Assembly: GCA_963724385.1 (NCBI GenBank)
Contig: CAVRUJ010000001.1
Location: forward strand, 806,001 to 870,000
Length of the DNA stretch: 64,000 bases
Direction of reading: 5' to 3'
From: DASXQK01 sp963724385
GTDB lineage: Bacteria; Pseudomonadota; Alphaproteobacteria; Dongiales; Dongiaceae
The notes under the pieces are model-generated. The model searched no databases. It was not told the DNA's origin and saw only the letters and a program-made list of their open reading frames with translations. Positions 35,185-44,463 of this stretch are shown here, in pieces (position 1 is the stretch's first letter; every line of letters begins with the position of its first letter). The position numbers and the translations under genes are program-made.

Positions 35185-35721
35185 ATGTTCCAACGCATCA
35201 TTGTCGGTCTCGATGGCTCGAAGCACGCCCGCAAGGCGCTCGACATAGCAGCCGACTTGGCGAAAGCGCACCGAGCCAGTCTCCTGATCGCTCACGCCTT
35301 GAGCAATGCCCCCTTGACCAAGGCCGAGCGTCTGATGGCGGAGACGGAGTACGGCATGAAGGGTCTCGAAGAGCGTCCGCCCGTGACGTTGATCAAGTAT
35401 GCGGAAACAGACCCACGCTTGCCATTCACCATCACTCGCGACTTGCCCGCAGATGCGGCGGTCAGAGTGCGGACTGAGATCGCCCAGGCATTGCTCTATG
35501 ATGCGCGACAGAGCGCGCTCCGCCAAGGCGTGGAGAGTGTGGAAGTGCGCGTCGGAGTCGGCGATCCTGCGACGATCATCCTGGATCTGGCGAAGTCGGA
35601 AAAGGTCGATCTGATCGTCATCGGCAGCCGCGGCCTCAGCGATCTTCAAGGATTGGTGTTTGGCAGCACGTCGCACAAGGTGACTCATCTGGCGCCCTGC
35701 AGCTGCCTAACCGTGTCCTGA
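35185..35721 (+). CDS. Universal stress protein
   Basis: 178 residues from the ATG preceded by GGGGAGG; an in-frame ATG at 34978 would overlap the Fnr box and is rejected. A single UspA domain: MFQRIIVGLDGSKHARKAL at the start and, near the C-terminus, VIGSRGLSDLQGLVFGSTS, the G-x2-G-x9-GS nucleotide-binding pattern. Cytoplasmic ATP-binding stress protein. It heads a plus-strand series with the STAS-like gene, the H+-ATPase and PPK2, all likely expressed under energy or oxygen stress. Confidence 0.92.
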   Translation: MFQRIIVGLDGSKHARKALDIAADLAKAHRASLLIAHALSNAPLTKAERLMAETEYGMKGLEERPPVTLIKYAETDPRLPFTITRDLPADAAVRVRTEIAQALLYDARQSALRQGVESVEVRVGVGDPATIILDLAKSEKVDLIVIGSRGLSDLQGLVFGSTSHKVTHLAPCSCLTVS

Positions 35722-35756
35722 AAAGAGCGGCAGTCCTTCCGGACAGGAGGTGGTAC

Positions 35757-36119
35757 ATGTTCGAGTTCCTGCCTGAAAGCGCAGGCAATGTTGTCGGCAT
35801 TAGAGTAAGCGGTAAATTGACCGATGCTGATTACAAGCAGGTCCTGATCCCCAGGTTGCAGGCCCTCTTCTCCCAGCACGGCAAGCTTAAGCTATTGTTC
35901 CACATGGCTTCCTCGTTCGAGGGCTGGGATCTTTCGGCCGCTTGGGCGGACGCGTCCTACGGCCTCGAGCACAGGGCTGATTTCGATAAACTGGCGGTCG
36001 TAGGCGGGCCGACCTGGGTCGAATTGTGCATCAAGCTGAGCGGTTTTCTCATGAAGGGCGAAATCAAATTATTTCCCGCCGAAGAGCTCGAGAGCGCTTG
36101 GGCGTGGCTGAAGAGCTGA
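35757..36119 (+). CDS. STAS/SpoIIAA-like protein
   Basis: 120 residues behind AGGAGGTGG. The pattern (VVGIRVSGKLTDADYKQVLI, LLFHMASSFEGWDLSAAW, FDKLAVVGGPTWVE, and ELESAWAWL at the end) is that of the SpoIIAA-like family, a STAS-related fold that binds lipid-like or hydrophobic ligands. Precise role unknown. It sits 36 bases after uspA and 64 before the H+-ATPase, so a shared operon is likely. Confidence 0.85.
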   Translation: MFEFLPESAGNVVGIRVSGKLTDADYKQVLIPRLQALFSQHGKLKLLFHMASSFEGWDLSAAWADASYGLEHRADFDKLAVVGGPTWVELCIKLSGFLMKGEIKLFPAEELESAWAWLKS

Positions 36120-36183
36120 GTTGATAGCGCTCGGCGAGGAAGCGTAAGTAGGCCATGGGTTAGCAAAGACGGAAAGAACCGCC

Positions 36184-38901
36184 ATGACGGAACCCAATGC
36201 CAAACAACCCGAGGCTTCCGGCACTAAGCCTGAAACCGGAGCGGAGCCCAAGGCTAAAGCGCACGCCAAAGCCGAGCCCCAACCTAACACCAAAGCCGAA
36301 CCTCATTCCGAGGCCAAAACTGTGCGTAAACCGGGATCGAAGCCCGATGCGAAGGACGATCTGAAAACTCTGCCGGTGGCGGAGGTCGAGAAAAGATTGG
36401 GATCGTCGCCGGACGGCCTCAGTCAAGCCGAGGCGCAGAAGCGGCTGACCCAATATGGGCCTAACGAGGTCGAGGAAAAGAAGGTCAATCCGCTCCTGAA
36501 ATTCCTCAGCTATCTCTGGGGCCCAATCCCGTGGATGATCGAAGCGGCGGTGATCCTCTCGGCGGTAGCCCGGCATTGGCCGGATTTCGGCATCATCCTT
36601 CTTCTGCTTCTAGCCAACGCCGTGGTCGGATTCTGGGAAGAGCACCAGGCGGGTAACGCCATCGCTGCCCTGAAGGCTACACTGGCGATCAAGGCCAGGG
36701 TGAAACGCGATGGGAAATGGGTGACACCGGCGGCGCGCGAGCTGGTGCCGGGCGACGTCATCCGCGTGCGCCTGGGCGACATCGTGCCTGCCGATGCGCG
36801 GTTGCTAGCGGGTGACCCGATAGAGGTGGATCAGTCGGCGCTCACGGGGGAGTCGTTGCCCGTCACGCGAAAGCCTGGCGAGGTGGTGTACTCGGGATCG
36901 ATCATCCGCCAGGGCGAAATCGGCGCATTGGTCTATGGCACGGGTGCGAACACCTATTTCGGCAAGACGGCTCAGCTGGTGCAGGAGGCGCACACCGTCA
37001 GCCATTTCCAACGTGCGGTACTCAAGATTGGCGACTACCTGATCATCCTCGCTGTGGCTTTGGTGGCGATGATTATTATGGTCGCGTTGTTCCGCGGCGA
37101 CCCGGTCCTCACGACGCTGCAGTTTGCCCTAGTGCTGACTGTGGCCGCGATTCCCGTGGCGATGCCGACGGTGTTGTCAGTCACCATGGCGGTAGGCGCG
37201 CGCCTGCTGGCCAAGAAAGAGGCCATTGTGACCCGGCTGGCGGCCATCGAGGAATTGGCAGGCGTGGACGTGCTGTGCTCGGATAAGACTGGCACCCTGA
37301 CCCAGAACAAGCTGACGCTGGGCGATCCGTTCAGCGTGAACGGCATCCCCGCCGATGAAGTCATCCTCAACGCCGCGTTGGCTTCGCGCGCAGACAATAA
37401 GGACCCCATAGATCTGGCTGTGCTGGGCGGCGTGAAAAGCGATGAGGTCCTGAAGGGTTACGAAGTGGGTCATTTTCAGCCGTTCGACCCGGTGCACAAA
37501 CGCACCGAAGCTGCCGTCAGGGGCCCAGACGGAAAGGAGTTCAAGGTAACCAAGGGCGCGCCGCAGGTGATCTTGGAGTTGTCGGCCAATGCCGGGCAGG
37601 TAAAGGCCGCTGTCGAGAAAGGCGTCAATGAATTCGCGGCGCGCGGCTTCCGCTCGTTGGGTGTGGCTCGGGCGGACGCGCAAGGTCCATGGCAGTTTTT
37701 AGGCGTATTGCCGCTGTTCGACCCGCCCAGGGAACAAGCCAAAGCGACCATCGCGACCGCGCGTCAGATGGGCGTGGAGGTCAAGATGGTTACCGGCGAC
37801 CAGGTGGCTATCGCTCGGGAAACCGCTGAAAAATTGGGGCTAGGCACAAACATCCTCGATGCCAGCGGCTTCGGCGACTCGAAGCATCAAGAGACGGCGC
37901 AGTTGGCGGAGTCCATAGAAAAGGCGGACGGCTTCGCTCAGGTGTTCCCCGAGCACAAATTCCATATTGTCGATGTCCTGCAGCAACAGGGTCACATTGT
38001 CGGCATGACCGGCGACGGGGTGAATGACGCCCCCGCGCTGAAGAAGGCCGACTGCGGCATCGCCGTTTCAGGCGCAACGGACGCGGCGCGCGCGGCGGCG
38101 TCCCTCGTGCTGCTGACGCCCGGGCTGTCGGTGATCATAGACGCGATAGAGGAGAGCCGCCGCATTTTCCAGCGCATGAACAGCTATGCGATCTACCGCA
38201 TCGCCGAGACGATTCGCGTGCTGCTGTTCATGACGCTGGCGATTCTGATTTTCAATTTCTATCCGTTGACGGCGGTAATGATCGTGATCCTGGCATTGCT
38301 CAACGACGGCGCCATCCTGTCCATTGCCTATGACAACGTTCACTACAAGGACAAGCCCGAGGCCTGGAACATGCGCATGGTCCTGGGAACTTCCACCGTG
38401 CTGGGCGTAATCGGGGTCGTGTCCGCCTTTGGCCTGTTCTATCTCGGCGAGCGCGTCTTCCACCTCGATCGCGCGCACATCCAGACGCTGATGTATTTGA
38501 AGCTGTCCGTGGCTGGACATCTGACGATTTTCCTGACGCGCACGCGCGGCCCGTTCTGGTCCATCCGGCCCGCGTGGATTTTGCTGATGGCGGTATTCGG
38601 CACTCAGCTGGTGGCGACTCTGATCGCCGTTTACGGGCTGTTCATGGCGCCGCTCGGCTGGGGCTGGGCGCTGTTCGTTTGGGGCTATGCTATGGCGTGG
38701 TTCCTTGTGAACGACCGCGTCAAGCTGCTTGCGTATCGGGTCTTCGATCCAACCGCCGCCCCCCTATTGGCCAAGGAACCTGGTGTCATGACAACTCTGA
38801 TTGCCAAGCGGGCCTATCAAATTTATGAGCGGGAAGGCCGCCGCGAAGGCCATGCGGTTCAGGACTGGCTGCAGGCGGAGCGGGAGATTCGGAAAAAGTG
38901 A
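36184..38901 (+). CDS. P-type plasma-membrane H+-ATPase (type IIIA)
   Basis: 905 residues. Pumps protons out of the cell at the cost of ATP. Landmarks: TGES at about 221-224 (actuator domain), PVAMP in the M4 helix, phosphorylation motif SDKTGTLT with Asp367, and TGDGVNDAPALKKAD (hinge). Ten membrane segments are predicted. The first 60 residues are an unusual Lys/Ala/Pro/Glu-rich tail with repeats of the KAKAHAKAEPQPNTKAEP type, longer than in typical family members and probably disordered. Bacterial members are uncommon and associated with acid or energy stress. Confidence 0.95.
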   Translation: MTEPNAKQPEASGTKPETGAEPKAKAHAKAEPQPNTKAEPHSEAKTVRKPGSKPDAKDDLKTLPVAEVEKRLGSSPDGLSQAEAQKRLTQYGPNEVEEKKVNPLLKFLSYLWGPIPWMIEAAVILSAVARHWPDFGIILLLLLANAVVGFWEEHQAGNAIAALKATLAIKARVKRDGKWVTPAARELVPGDVIRVRLGDIVPADARLLAGDPIEVDQSALTGESLPVTRKPGEVVYSGSIIRQGEIGALVYGTGANTYFGKTAQLVQEAHTVSHFQRAVLKIGDYLIILAVALVAMIIMVALFRGDPVLTTLQFALVLTVAAIPVAMPTVLSVTMAVGARLLAKKEAIVTRLAAIEELAGVDVLCSDKTGTLTQNKLTLGDPFSVNGIPADEVILNAALASRADNKDPIDLAVLGGVKSDEVLKGYEVGHFQPFDPVHKRTEAAVRGPDGKEFKVTKGAPQVILELSANAGQVKAAVEKGVNEFAARGFRSLGVARADAQGPWQFLGVLPLFDPPREQAKATIATARQMGVEVKMVTGDQVAIARETAEKLGLGTNILDASGFGDSKHQETAQLAESIEKADGFAQVFPEHKFHIVDVLQQQGHIVGMTGDGVNDAPALKKADCGIAVSGATDAARAAASLVLLTPGLSVIIDAIEESRRIFQRMNSYAIYRIAETIRVLLFMTLAILIFNFYPLTAVMIVILALLNDGAILSIAYDNVHYKDKPEAWNMRMVLGTSTVLGVIGVVSAFGLFYLGERVFHLDRAHIQTLMYLKLSVAGHLTIFLTRTRGPFWSIRPAWILLMAVFGTQLVATLIAVYGLFMAPLGWGWALFVWGYAMAWFLVNDRVKLLAYRVFDPTAAPLLAKEPGVMTTLIAKRAYQIYEREGRREGHAVQDWLQAEREIRKK

Positions 38902-38953
38902 CCCTCCAAGTGAATCGACGCGAAGCGCGGGGGACTTTGCTGAAAGGATGGAA

Positions 38954-39823
38954 ATGAAAATCAATTCCAAGGAATTCCGCGTGCGGGAGGGGGACGACGT
39001 CAATCTTCGCAAGTGGCCGACCAACGTGGGGCCCTTGTATAAGTCAAAGGAGCAATACCAAATACTGCTGGCAGAGCATGTTGAACAACTGAGTTCGCTG
39101 CAGCAGCTTCTCTACGCATCCGACCGCTATGCGGTCCTGCTGATCTTTCAGGCGATGGATGCAGCGGGTAAAGACGGCGCTATCAAGCATGTGATGTCCG
39201 GGGTCAACCCGCAGGGCTGCCAGGTATTCAGCTTCAAACATCCGAGCGCCGCCGAGTTGCAACACGAGTTTCTCTGGCGCACCAGCCGGGATCTACCGGA
39301 ACGCGGGCGGATCGGCATCTTCAACCGATCCTACTACGAGGAGGTGCTGATCGTCCGCGTGCACCCCGAGATTCTCCGCGGCGAGGGAGTCCCGGACGCG
39401 AGACACAATGACAAGGCGGTCTGGCGCGACCGGTATCGTTCCATCGTGGATTTGGAAAGACACCTTTACGGCAACGGCACCCGGATCATCAAGTTCTACC
39501 TCCATCTTTCGAAGGAAGAGCAGCGGAAACGCTTCCTCGAACGGATTGACGAGCCGGGGAAGAACTGGAAATTCAGCCTCGCGGACGTCGAGGAGCGGAA
39601 ATTCTGGAAGCGCTATATGAAAGCGTATGAGGAATGCCTGGGTGCAACGAGCACAAGCGGCGCCCCTTGGTATGTAGTCCCTGCCGACGACAAGGAAAAC
39701 GCACGGCTGATAGTATCTCAGATTGTCCTCGATACGTTCGAAGGACTCAAAATGAGCTACCCCAAAGCGAACGCAAAGCGCCGGCAAGAGCTACAGTTGA
39801 TCCGCAAGCAGCTCGCAAAGTGA
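38954..39823 (+). CDS. ppk2: Polyphosphate kinase 2 family protein
   Basis: 289 residues from the second of two close ATGs, with AAAGGA eight bases upstream. Walker A in FQAMDAAGKDGAIKHVMSG, lid region RTSRDLPERGRIGIFNRSYY, and Walker B-like EEVLIVRVHPE are all class PPK2 landmarks. The enzyme transfers phosphate between polyphosphate and nucleotides, which could supply ATP for the upstream proton pump. About 50 bases separate the two genes, which suggests co-transcription. Confidence 0.93.
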   Translation: MKINSKEFRVREGDDVNLRKWPTNVGPLYKSKEQYQILLAEHVEQLSSLQQLLYASDRYAVLLIFQAMDAAGKDGAIKHVMSGVNPQGCQVFSFKHPSAAELQHEFLWRTSRDLPERGRIGIFNRSYYEEVLIVRVHPEILRGEGVPDARHNDKAVWRDRYRSIVDLERHLYGNGTRIIKFYLHLSKEEQRKRFLERIDEPGKNWKFSLADVEERKFWKRYMKAYEECLGATSTSGAPWYVVPADDKENARLIVSQIVLDTFEGLKMSYPKANAKRRQELQLIRKQLAK

Positions 39824-39996
39824 AATCTTGAGGGCACCAGCTCAAGAAGGTCAATGACACGCTTGTCATCGGGACTGAGGCGGCGGAGAAGGCACTTCTG
39901 CGGCTTTGGTCGTCACAGAACTTGCCCTCGATCAAGGACGGGAGGGATGGGGCCCGATCAAATCGCATACGTGGACGCCGGCTATCACGTTGACGG

Positions 39997-40449
39997 TTGA
40001 CCGCCGCGGACGTATCCGACACGTTGGAGATGGCGCTGCAAGCGTCGGGATTGGATCAGGCCGATGCCCAGCACCGCCCTCGGCTGCTGAGCGACAACGG
40101 TCCGTCCTACATCTCCGCCCAGCTCAGCACCTGGCTCGGGGACAACGGCATGGCCCACACACGGGGCCGGCTTTACCACCCGATGACCCAGGGCAAGATC
40201 GAGCGCTATCATCGCTCGATGAAGAACCGGATCCTGCTCGAAAACTACTATCTGCTGGGCCAGCTGGAAGAACGCCTCGTCGAGTTCGTCGACTACTACA
40301 ACACCCGGCGCTACCACGAGAGCCTCAACAACCTGAGCCCCGCCAACGTCTACTTCGGACGTGGTTAAGCCATTCTGAAACGCCGAGAACGCATCAAGCG
40401 ACAAACCATCGAGGAGCGACGCCGGCTGCACCACCAGGCCGCAGCCTGA
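39997..40449 (+). pseudogene. IS3-family transposase remnant, frameshifted
   Basis: The frame from TTG 39997 reads TAADVSDTLEMALQASG, RPRLLSDNGPSYISAQL, GRLYHPMTQGKIERYHR (catalytic Asp and Glu regions) and YHESLNNLSPANVYFGRG. After a stop near 40366, the frame moves and gives AILKRRERIKRQTIEERR to TGA 40447-40449, the normal end of these proteins. The N-terminal two thirds are missing. Before it, 39832-39990 holds a stretch of about 50 open codons (VNDTLVIGTEAAEKALLRLW) without a start that I cannot identify. Confidence 0.85.
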
Positions 40450-40705
40450 ACATCAACCCAGATGAGCCAGACCCTCTCTTGAATCGAAGCCCAACTTGTC
40501 CAGGAAGTTTTGACGACATACACGCACTGGAAAGCGGTAGCACTACATGGGTGATCAATCGTCCAAGTACACTGAGATTCATTTCTTGCGGAGCGACGGA
40601 GAGCTGATCCGGGTCCTTGTAGCGACGATTTGGAAAACGAAGTCCAGACAGCAGCGATTTGGTTGGAATTGGACAAGGATGATGCATGGCTCCAATGACT
40701 GATCT

Positions 40706-40996
40706 TCAATGGCGGCCATGCCTAGAACGACGGCGAGCAATTGTAGCAACGAAAGTGCCGAGAGTCGGTCCTATAAGCGCAGCCCATGTGCCGGCGCCAT
40801 GAATGGCGTCACGCGGATCGACAGGATAGGGGTGCCCGAACACATCTTGAAGCAAGATGAGCCATCCAAAGGTCGCTGCGATTGCAGCGACAAAGCCAGC
40901 AAGCCACGCATTTGCACCATGAAAGAAACCGCGCCCCCGGCGCGCTAAGAGAAAAGAGACGACAAAAGCAATTGCCGAGAATGCCAAAGCGGCCAA
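40706..40996 (-). CDS. Small membrane protein with three hydrophobic segments
   Basis: 96 residues from a TTG start; an in-frame stop lies just upstream and GAGAGGA is about 12 bases before the start. Three hydrophobic segments separated by basic loops (LLARRGRGFF, ARRRSRHGRH at the end) follow the positive-inside rule. No family recognised. It lies between an IS3 remnant and family A member 2. Confidence 0.5.
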   Translation of the reverse strand: MAALAFSAIAFVVSFLLARRGRGFFHGANAWLAGFVAAIAATFGWLILLQDVFGHPYPVDPRDAIHGAGTWAALIGPTLGTFVATIARRRSRHGRH

Positions 40997-41523
40997 ACTA
41001 ACCGTTTCCTCTCTATTCTATGTCCGCCCAGATCTAGTTGCACAGCTCTCCGAGTTGTATCCCCGTCGATCTCTTTTGCTGAGCTCTACCCGCTCGGGAG
41101 CCGCGGCAGCCACTGCCTCGTGTTCCAGGTCAGACAGGGTCGCAGACGACGATCTCTGCCCGGTTCGAGAAACGTGATTCAGGCGAAGCAAAGAATAGCA
41201 CGCAGGCTCATGCGGTCATAGGCCAGACGGGCATCCTGCGTCGCTTCCAACGCTCACATCACTCCTTCGACCAGCTACCGGACAAGCTGGTCATTCAGAT
41301 CAACGACACTCTCCGTCCCTTGCCATAGCTGGCTGTGGAGCGTGAAATGCAGCTGACCCCCGGCCCCGGCATTGTTTTGCGTAGCGTTCAAGAAATGACT
41401 GAAGTCCGTGAACCGGAAAATACGCGAGACATTCTTGGCATCTGCCGTACTTCGGTGCCCTGCGCTTCGACATTACAGGCGACCAGCGATGAGACCTTGG
41501 ATCGCCGGCAGTCGCTTGCCAAC
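40997..41523. other. Gap without a supported gene
   Basis: Several short open frames, none with a ribosome site or recognisable sequence. Given the debris on both sides, this may be decayed coding DNA. No repeats noticed. Confidence 0.35.
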
Positions 41524-41868
41524 TCAATGGAGCCAGCGAAGCAGTACCGCCTTCAGATCGCGCAGAGAGTGAGCTGCTGATCGATGGTGCCGGCGAGTTG
41601 AGGCATCGCAACTATTGTCGTGATCAGTGGCATAGACGAGGCCGGGGTCAACGATCCATTCGCTGGCGCCAAGCGCTTCGTAGTCATATTGCCCATTGCA
41701 GCGGCGAGGAGCGGCGCCAGCATAGACAAAACGATGGCCAAAGTTGTCGACCACCGCTGCCGCGATAGGGTGGTTGCCATAGAACCCCACAACGGGCCCA
41801 TCCGCCCGAGGCTCAACCAGGCGCTTCAGAACGGCAAACGGATTCTTTTCGGCACCGCGAACCCGCAT
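41524..41868 (-). CDS. Uncharacterised small protein, family A member 2
   Basis: 114 residues, the same length as the protein at 20067-20411 and similar from end to end: both start with (V/R)RGAE(R/K)NPFA, share GPVVGFY.NHPIAAAVVD and APRR..G.YD, and finish VLLRWLH. Conservation over 21 kb of separation, with independent surroundings, argues for a functional gene family and not a random frame. No domain known. Confidence 0.6.
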   Translation of the reverse strand: MRVRGAEKNPFAVLKRLVEPRADGPVVGFYGNHPIAAAVVDNFGHRFVYAGAAPRRCNGQYDYEALGASEWIVDPGLVYATDHDNSCDASTRRHHRSAAHSLRDLKAVLLRWLH

Positions 41869-42046
41869 CGTTAGACGCCCTTAATAGTGGGTTACGAATC
41901 CGCTCAAGAATAGTACTCTCAAGCCCGATCCGATCAATGGCTACTTGCCCAGTTAGAACCGACCATTTGTAATCCCAATAGCCGTCGTCGGTCTTCCAAT
42001 CAGCTTCAAAAGCGCAATCGTGCGGCCATATTGGAGCCGGGAGGAT

Positions 42047-42305
42047 TCATGCTTCCAAAATAGCAGAGATGAGGTCACCGGGATCGAAAGGATTTGCGGG
42101 GTGATCCGACATCCTGCATTTGAGAATGACCACCTGGGGATTCCACAGCCACTTGTCCAGATTGTCCTCCGACAACACCAGGTTGGCGGCATGCAAGGTT
42201 GGGGAATTGGCATAGCCGGGGGCGGTCCCGGCCATTTTCCGAGCACGTTGTCCATCATGGGAGCCGCTTTGCCGCGATCAAGGTTGTAGCAGAAGCGCAG
42301 CGGGT
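42047..42305 (-). pseudogene. Cytochrome c domain remnant
   Basis: One frame reads HPLRFCYNLDRGKAAPMMDN, the next (after a frameshift near 42236) MAGTAPGYANSPTLHAANLV, DNLDKWLWNPQ and DPGDLISAILEA. This is the C-terminal part of a class I cytochrome c, closest in pattern to the second domain of the Cox11 fusion at 59999. The heme motif CxxCH has decayed to FCYN and there is at least one frameshift, so it cannot bind heme covalently. Confidence 0.75.
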
Positions 42306-42371
42306 GTCGGCGGGCAAGTGGCCCTTTTCAAACCCCAGAAAAGCCAAGCGCCGAGGGACAGTCAGATGGAC

Positions 42372-42704
42372 TCACTGATGCCGCAAGGACTGGATAAAGG
42401 CGATGAGGTTGTCGATGTCGGCGGACGAAAGGACGTACTTGGCCATTGGATAGTGGGGGTGTTGCAGGAACTGCCGAATCTGTTCGGCCGTATAGGTCTC
42501 AGGCTGATCGGCGATCGACTGGAATGTGGGGGCATTGACCTCGGCTTTTCCATTTTTGGCCTGGTAGCCCGGCACGTCATGGCACGCTACGCAGTCCTCC
42601 GAAATGATGGGGCGGGCCGCATCGGGATCGCCACCACCGAACGCCCGACCGGAGACCGCCAGAGCCAGGAACGCCCAAATGGGTGCTGTATTTCTGCCCC
42701 GCAT
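42372..42704 (-). CDS. Secreted class I cytochrome c
   Basis: 110 residues: signal peptide (APIWAFLALAVSGRAFG), heme motif CVACH around residue 38, and a C-terminal helix with SADIDNLIAFIQSL. A methionine ligand is probably in HPHYPMAKY. Periplasmic electron carrier. An Fnr-type box sits 60 bases before the ATG, so expression probably rises at low oxygen. It lies next to a broken cytochrome c remnant. Confidence 0.88.
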   Translation of the reverse strand: MRGRNTAPIWAFLALAVSGRAFGGGDPDAARPIISEDCVACHDVPGYQAKNGKAEVNAPTFQSIADQPETYTAEQIRQFLQHPHYPMAKYVLSSADIDNLIAFIQSLRHQ

Positions 42705-42756
42705 CGTAGTCCTCCTCCAAAACAGGACGCTACGGCCATCGCCCGGGTGCCGGGCC

Positions 42757-42770
42757 TTGACTCAGATCAA
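42757..42770 (-). promoter_or_regulatory. Fnr/FixK-type box upstream of cytochrome c
   Basis: TTGACTCAGATCAA, or TTGATCTGAGTCAA on the gene's strand, matches TTGAT-N4-ATCAA at 9 of 10 positions. The centre is about 60 bases before the cytochrome c ATG. A Crp/Fnr-type regulator is encoded at 61198-61998. Confidence 0.65.
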
Positions 42771-42858
42771 TTTGCCGCCGCGGGCGATAGGCCCTTGAAG
42801 GGTGCCCGCCTTGACATCAAGCCAGACCGAAGCATCGGCCAGCTTTGCAGGAATTCAC

Positions 42859-44463
42859 TCATTGCGGAACCTCGCCATGGCAGCTTGCGCTCAACTTCGT
42901 CAGCGCATCTTGTGCGGCTCTTGAGTTGATCTTTAGGGTCGCTAGATGGCTTTCGATCTTGCGACAGAGATCCGCGGCACCGGCATAGTCCGCGACATTG
43001 TCATCCCAAAACCGCTGAGCCTTGTTCCAATAACCGACTTCGTCCAGAAAGGACACGCCGTAGTAATATGCTTCACCAACCGAATCGTAAAAGCTGGGGT
43101 CGTCCCGGAACTCTCCGTCGGGGGTAATCGATTTGTCGAGCGACCATTTTAGCATCGCGTGGATTTCCGCCCGCGCCCGACCGATCTCTGCGGACGTCAT
43201 GTGTGGCCAACCCAGACGTAAGATCTTGACCACATCGTAGTTGTTGTGATTGTTGTATTGTCCATTGTGTCGCCAGCCGAACGGATACGGCAGATCCTTG
43301 ATTGCCAGTGTTGTCTCGATTATTTGCGGCCAGCGATGTACGGCGCCCTTCCGATACGACACCACGTGAAAGGTGAAACTCAGGTCGGCGGCACGAATGA
43401 TTCCGTCTTCGGTCATGATCCATGGTCCCCAGTACCCCGAAATCGGGTCCTGCGTGTCGTCGAGAAAATCCCGATATGTATTGACGTAGGCCGGATCGGC
43501 AAAAGTTGCGCCGTTGGCCTGCAAGATAGCTCGCAGCGGCTCCTTGAACAGCATCTGGGAGAGTGCTCCCTCTATGGCGCCCAGCTCTTCGCGTTGATAG
43601 ATGCCGGTTTTGGCAATCTGCGAGAGTTGCAGCCCATACAAGTAGGTGATCAGGGCCCGTGAGCTATCGATCTTGCGCAATATGGTGAAGGGATATGGCA
43701 GAACCGGGGCTGCTTCGTCTGTGGACACAGGCAGAAGATTGATTGCATCAAGCGTTCCGTTAATCTTTTCGAACCATGCGTCGTAGCATGCTCCCCAGGA
43801 CCCGTCGGGCGCTTGCCGCATGGCGAAGTCCTGATGTTTTATTGCCAGGCTCGCCTCAAGCGCGTTGAGCTTGCGGTCCAGCGTTTCCCATTCGGCGGTG
43901 TAGTCTAGTAGCCACTCTGCCTCGATCATCATGCGCCGCGAACAAGGAAGCGCCTTGCCGCTCTCGGCGCTGGCCATCAGCAGACGTTTCAGTTTGTCGA
44001 GGCGCATTTCGCGCTGCGCATAGTGCTTGAGGTAGTTTGGATCGAATTTTTCAAATTCCTTTGTGATCAGCCGCCGCATATCGAGGCGCTCGATGGTGGT
44101 TCCGTGCGCTGCCAAGGCCTGCTCTGCTTCGCGTGCAGATGTCAGTCGCGCAGAGTCCGAGGGAGACGTCCCTCCGCCGACATCGGGTTCCGGCAAAGTT
44201 GCGTCTGATTGCTGAGCCACCAATTCGGCGGAGTATTGCGGAACGGCATCTTGCCCCCCGTATACGCCCATCGCAGGTGATGAACCTTTGTGCTCGTCCG
44301 CCAAGGAAGAAGATTCTATCCAAAGATTGGAGGTCATGCCGACTGTAACGATGCCCGCGGCCACAACACGGCTGAAAAAGACTGAGCCCCGACTGCGTCT
44401 GCGATGGCTGGTGCTGCTGTTCGTGGCATCAGAGCAGGCAGTTAGACGCCGCATTGGGAGCAT
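42859..44463 (-). CDS. Large secreted protein of unknown function
   Basis: 534 residues with a basic N-terminus and a hydrophobic stretch (VVAAGIVTVGMTSNLW, about 34-50) that should act as signal peptide or anchor. The mature part is rich in helices with aromatic clusters: SGYWGPWIMTEDGII, SFTFHVVSYRKGAVHRWP, RHNGQYNNHNNYDVV and SFYDSVGEAYYYG. The pattern (repeated helical hairpins with WG.W and HN....D motifs) recalls alpha/alpha-toroid enzymes such as polysaccharide lyases or terpene cyclase-like proteins, but I cannot name a family. No operon partner is evident. Confidence 0.72.
   Translation of the reverse strand: MLPMRRLTACSDATNSSTSHRRRSRGSVFFSRVVAAGIVTVGMTSNLWIESSSLADEHKGSSPAMGVYGGQDAVPQYSAELVAQQSDATLPEPDVGGGTSPSDSARLTSAREAEQALAAHGTTIERLDMRRLITKEFEKFDPNYLKHYAQREMRLDKLKRLLMASAESGKALPCSRRMMIEAEWLLDYTAEWETLDRKLNALEASLAIKHQDFAMRQAPDGSWGACYDAWFEKINGTLDAINLLPVSTDEAAPVLPYPFTILRKIDSSRALITYLYGLQLSQIAKTGIYQREELGAIEGALSQMLFKEPLRAILQANGATFADPAYVNTYRDFLDDTQDPISGYWGPWIMTEDGIIRAADLSFTFHVVSYRKGAVHRWPQIIETTLAIKDLPYPFGWRHNGQYNNHNNYDVVKILRLGWPHMTSAEIGRARAEIHAMLKWSLDKSITPDGEFRDDPSFYDSVGEAYYYGVSFLDEVGYWNKAQRFWDDNVADYAGAADLCRKIESHLATLKINSRAAQDALTKLSASCHGEVPQ

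Noticed and set aside
39839..39870. TGACACGCTTGTCA as a second copy of the Crp/Fnr-upstream palindrome
   Set aside because: Half-sites are shorter and the spacing differs (4 instead of 2), and no promoter follows.
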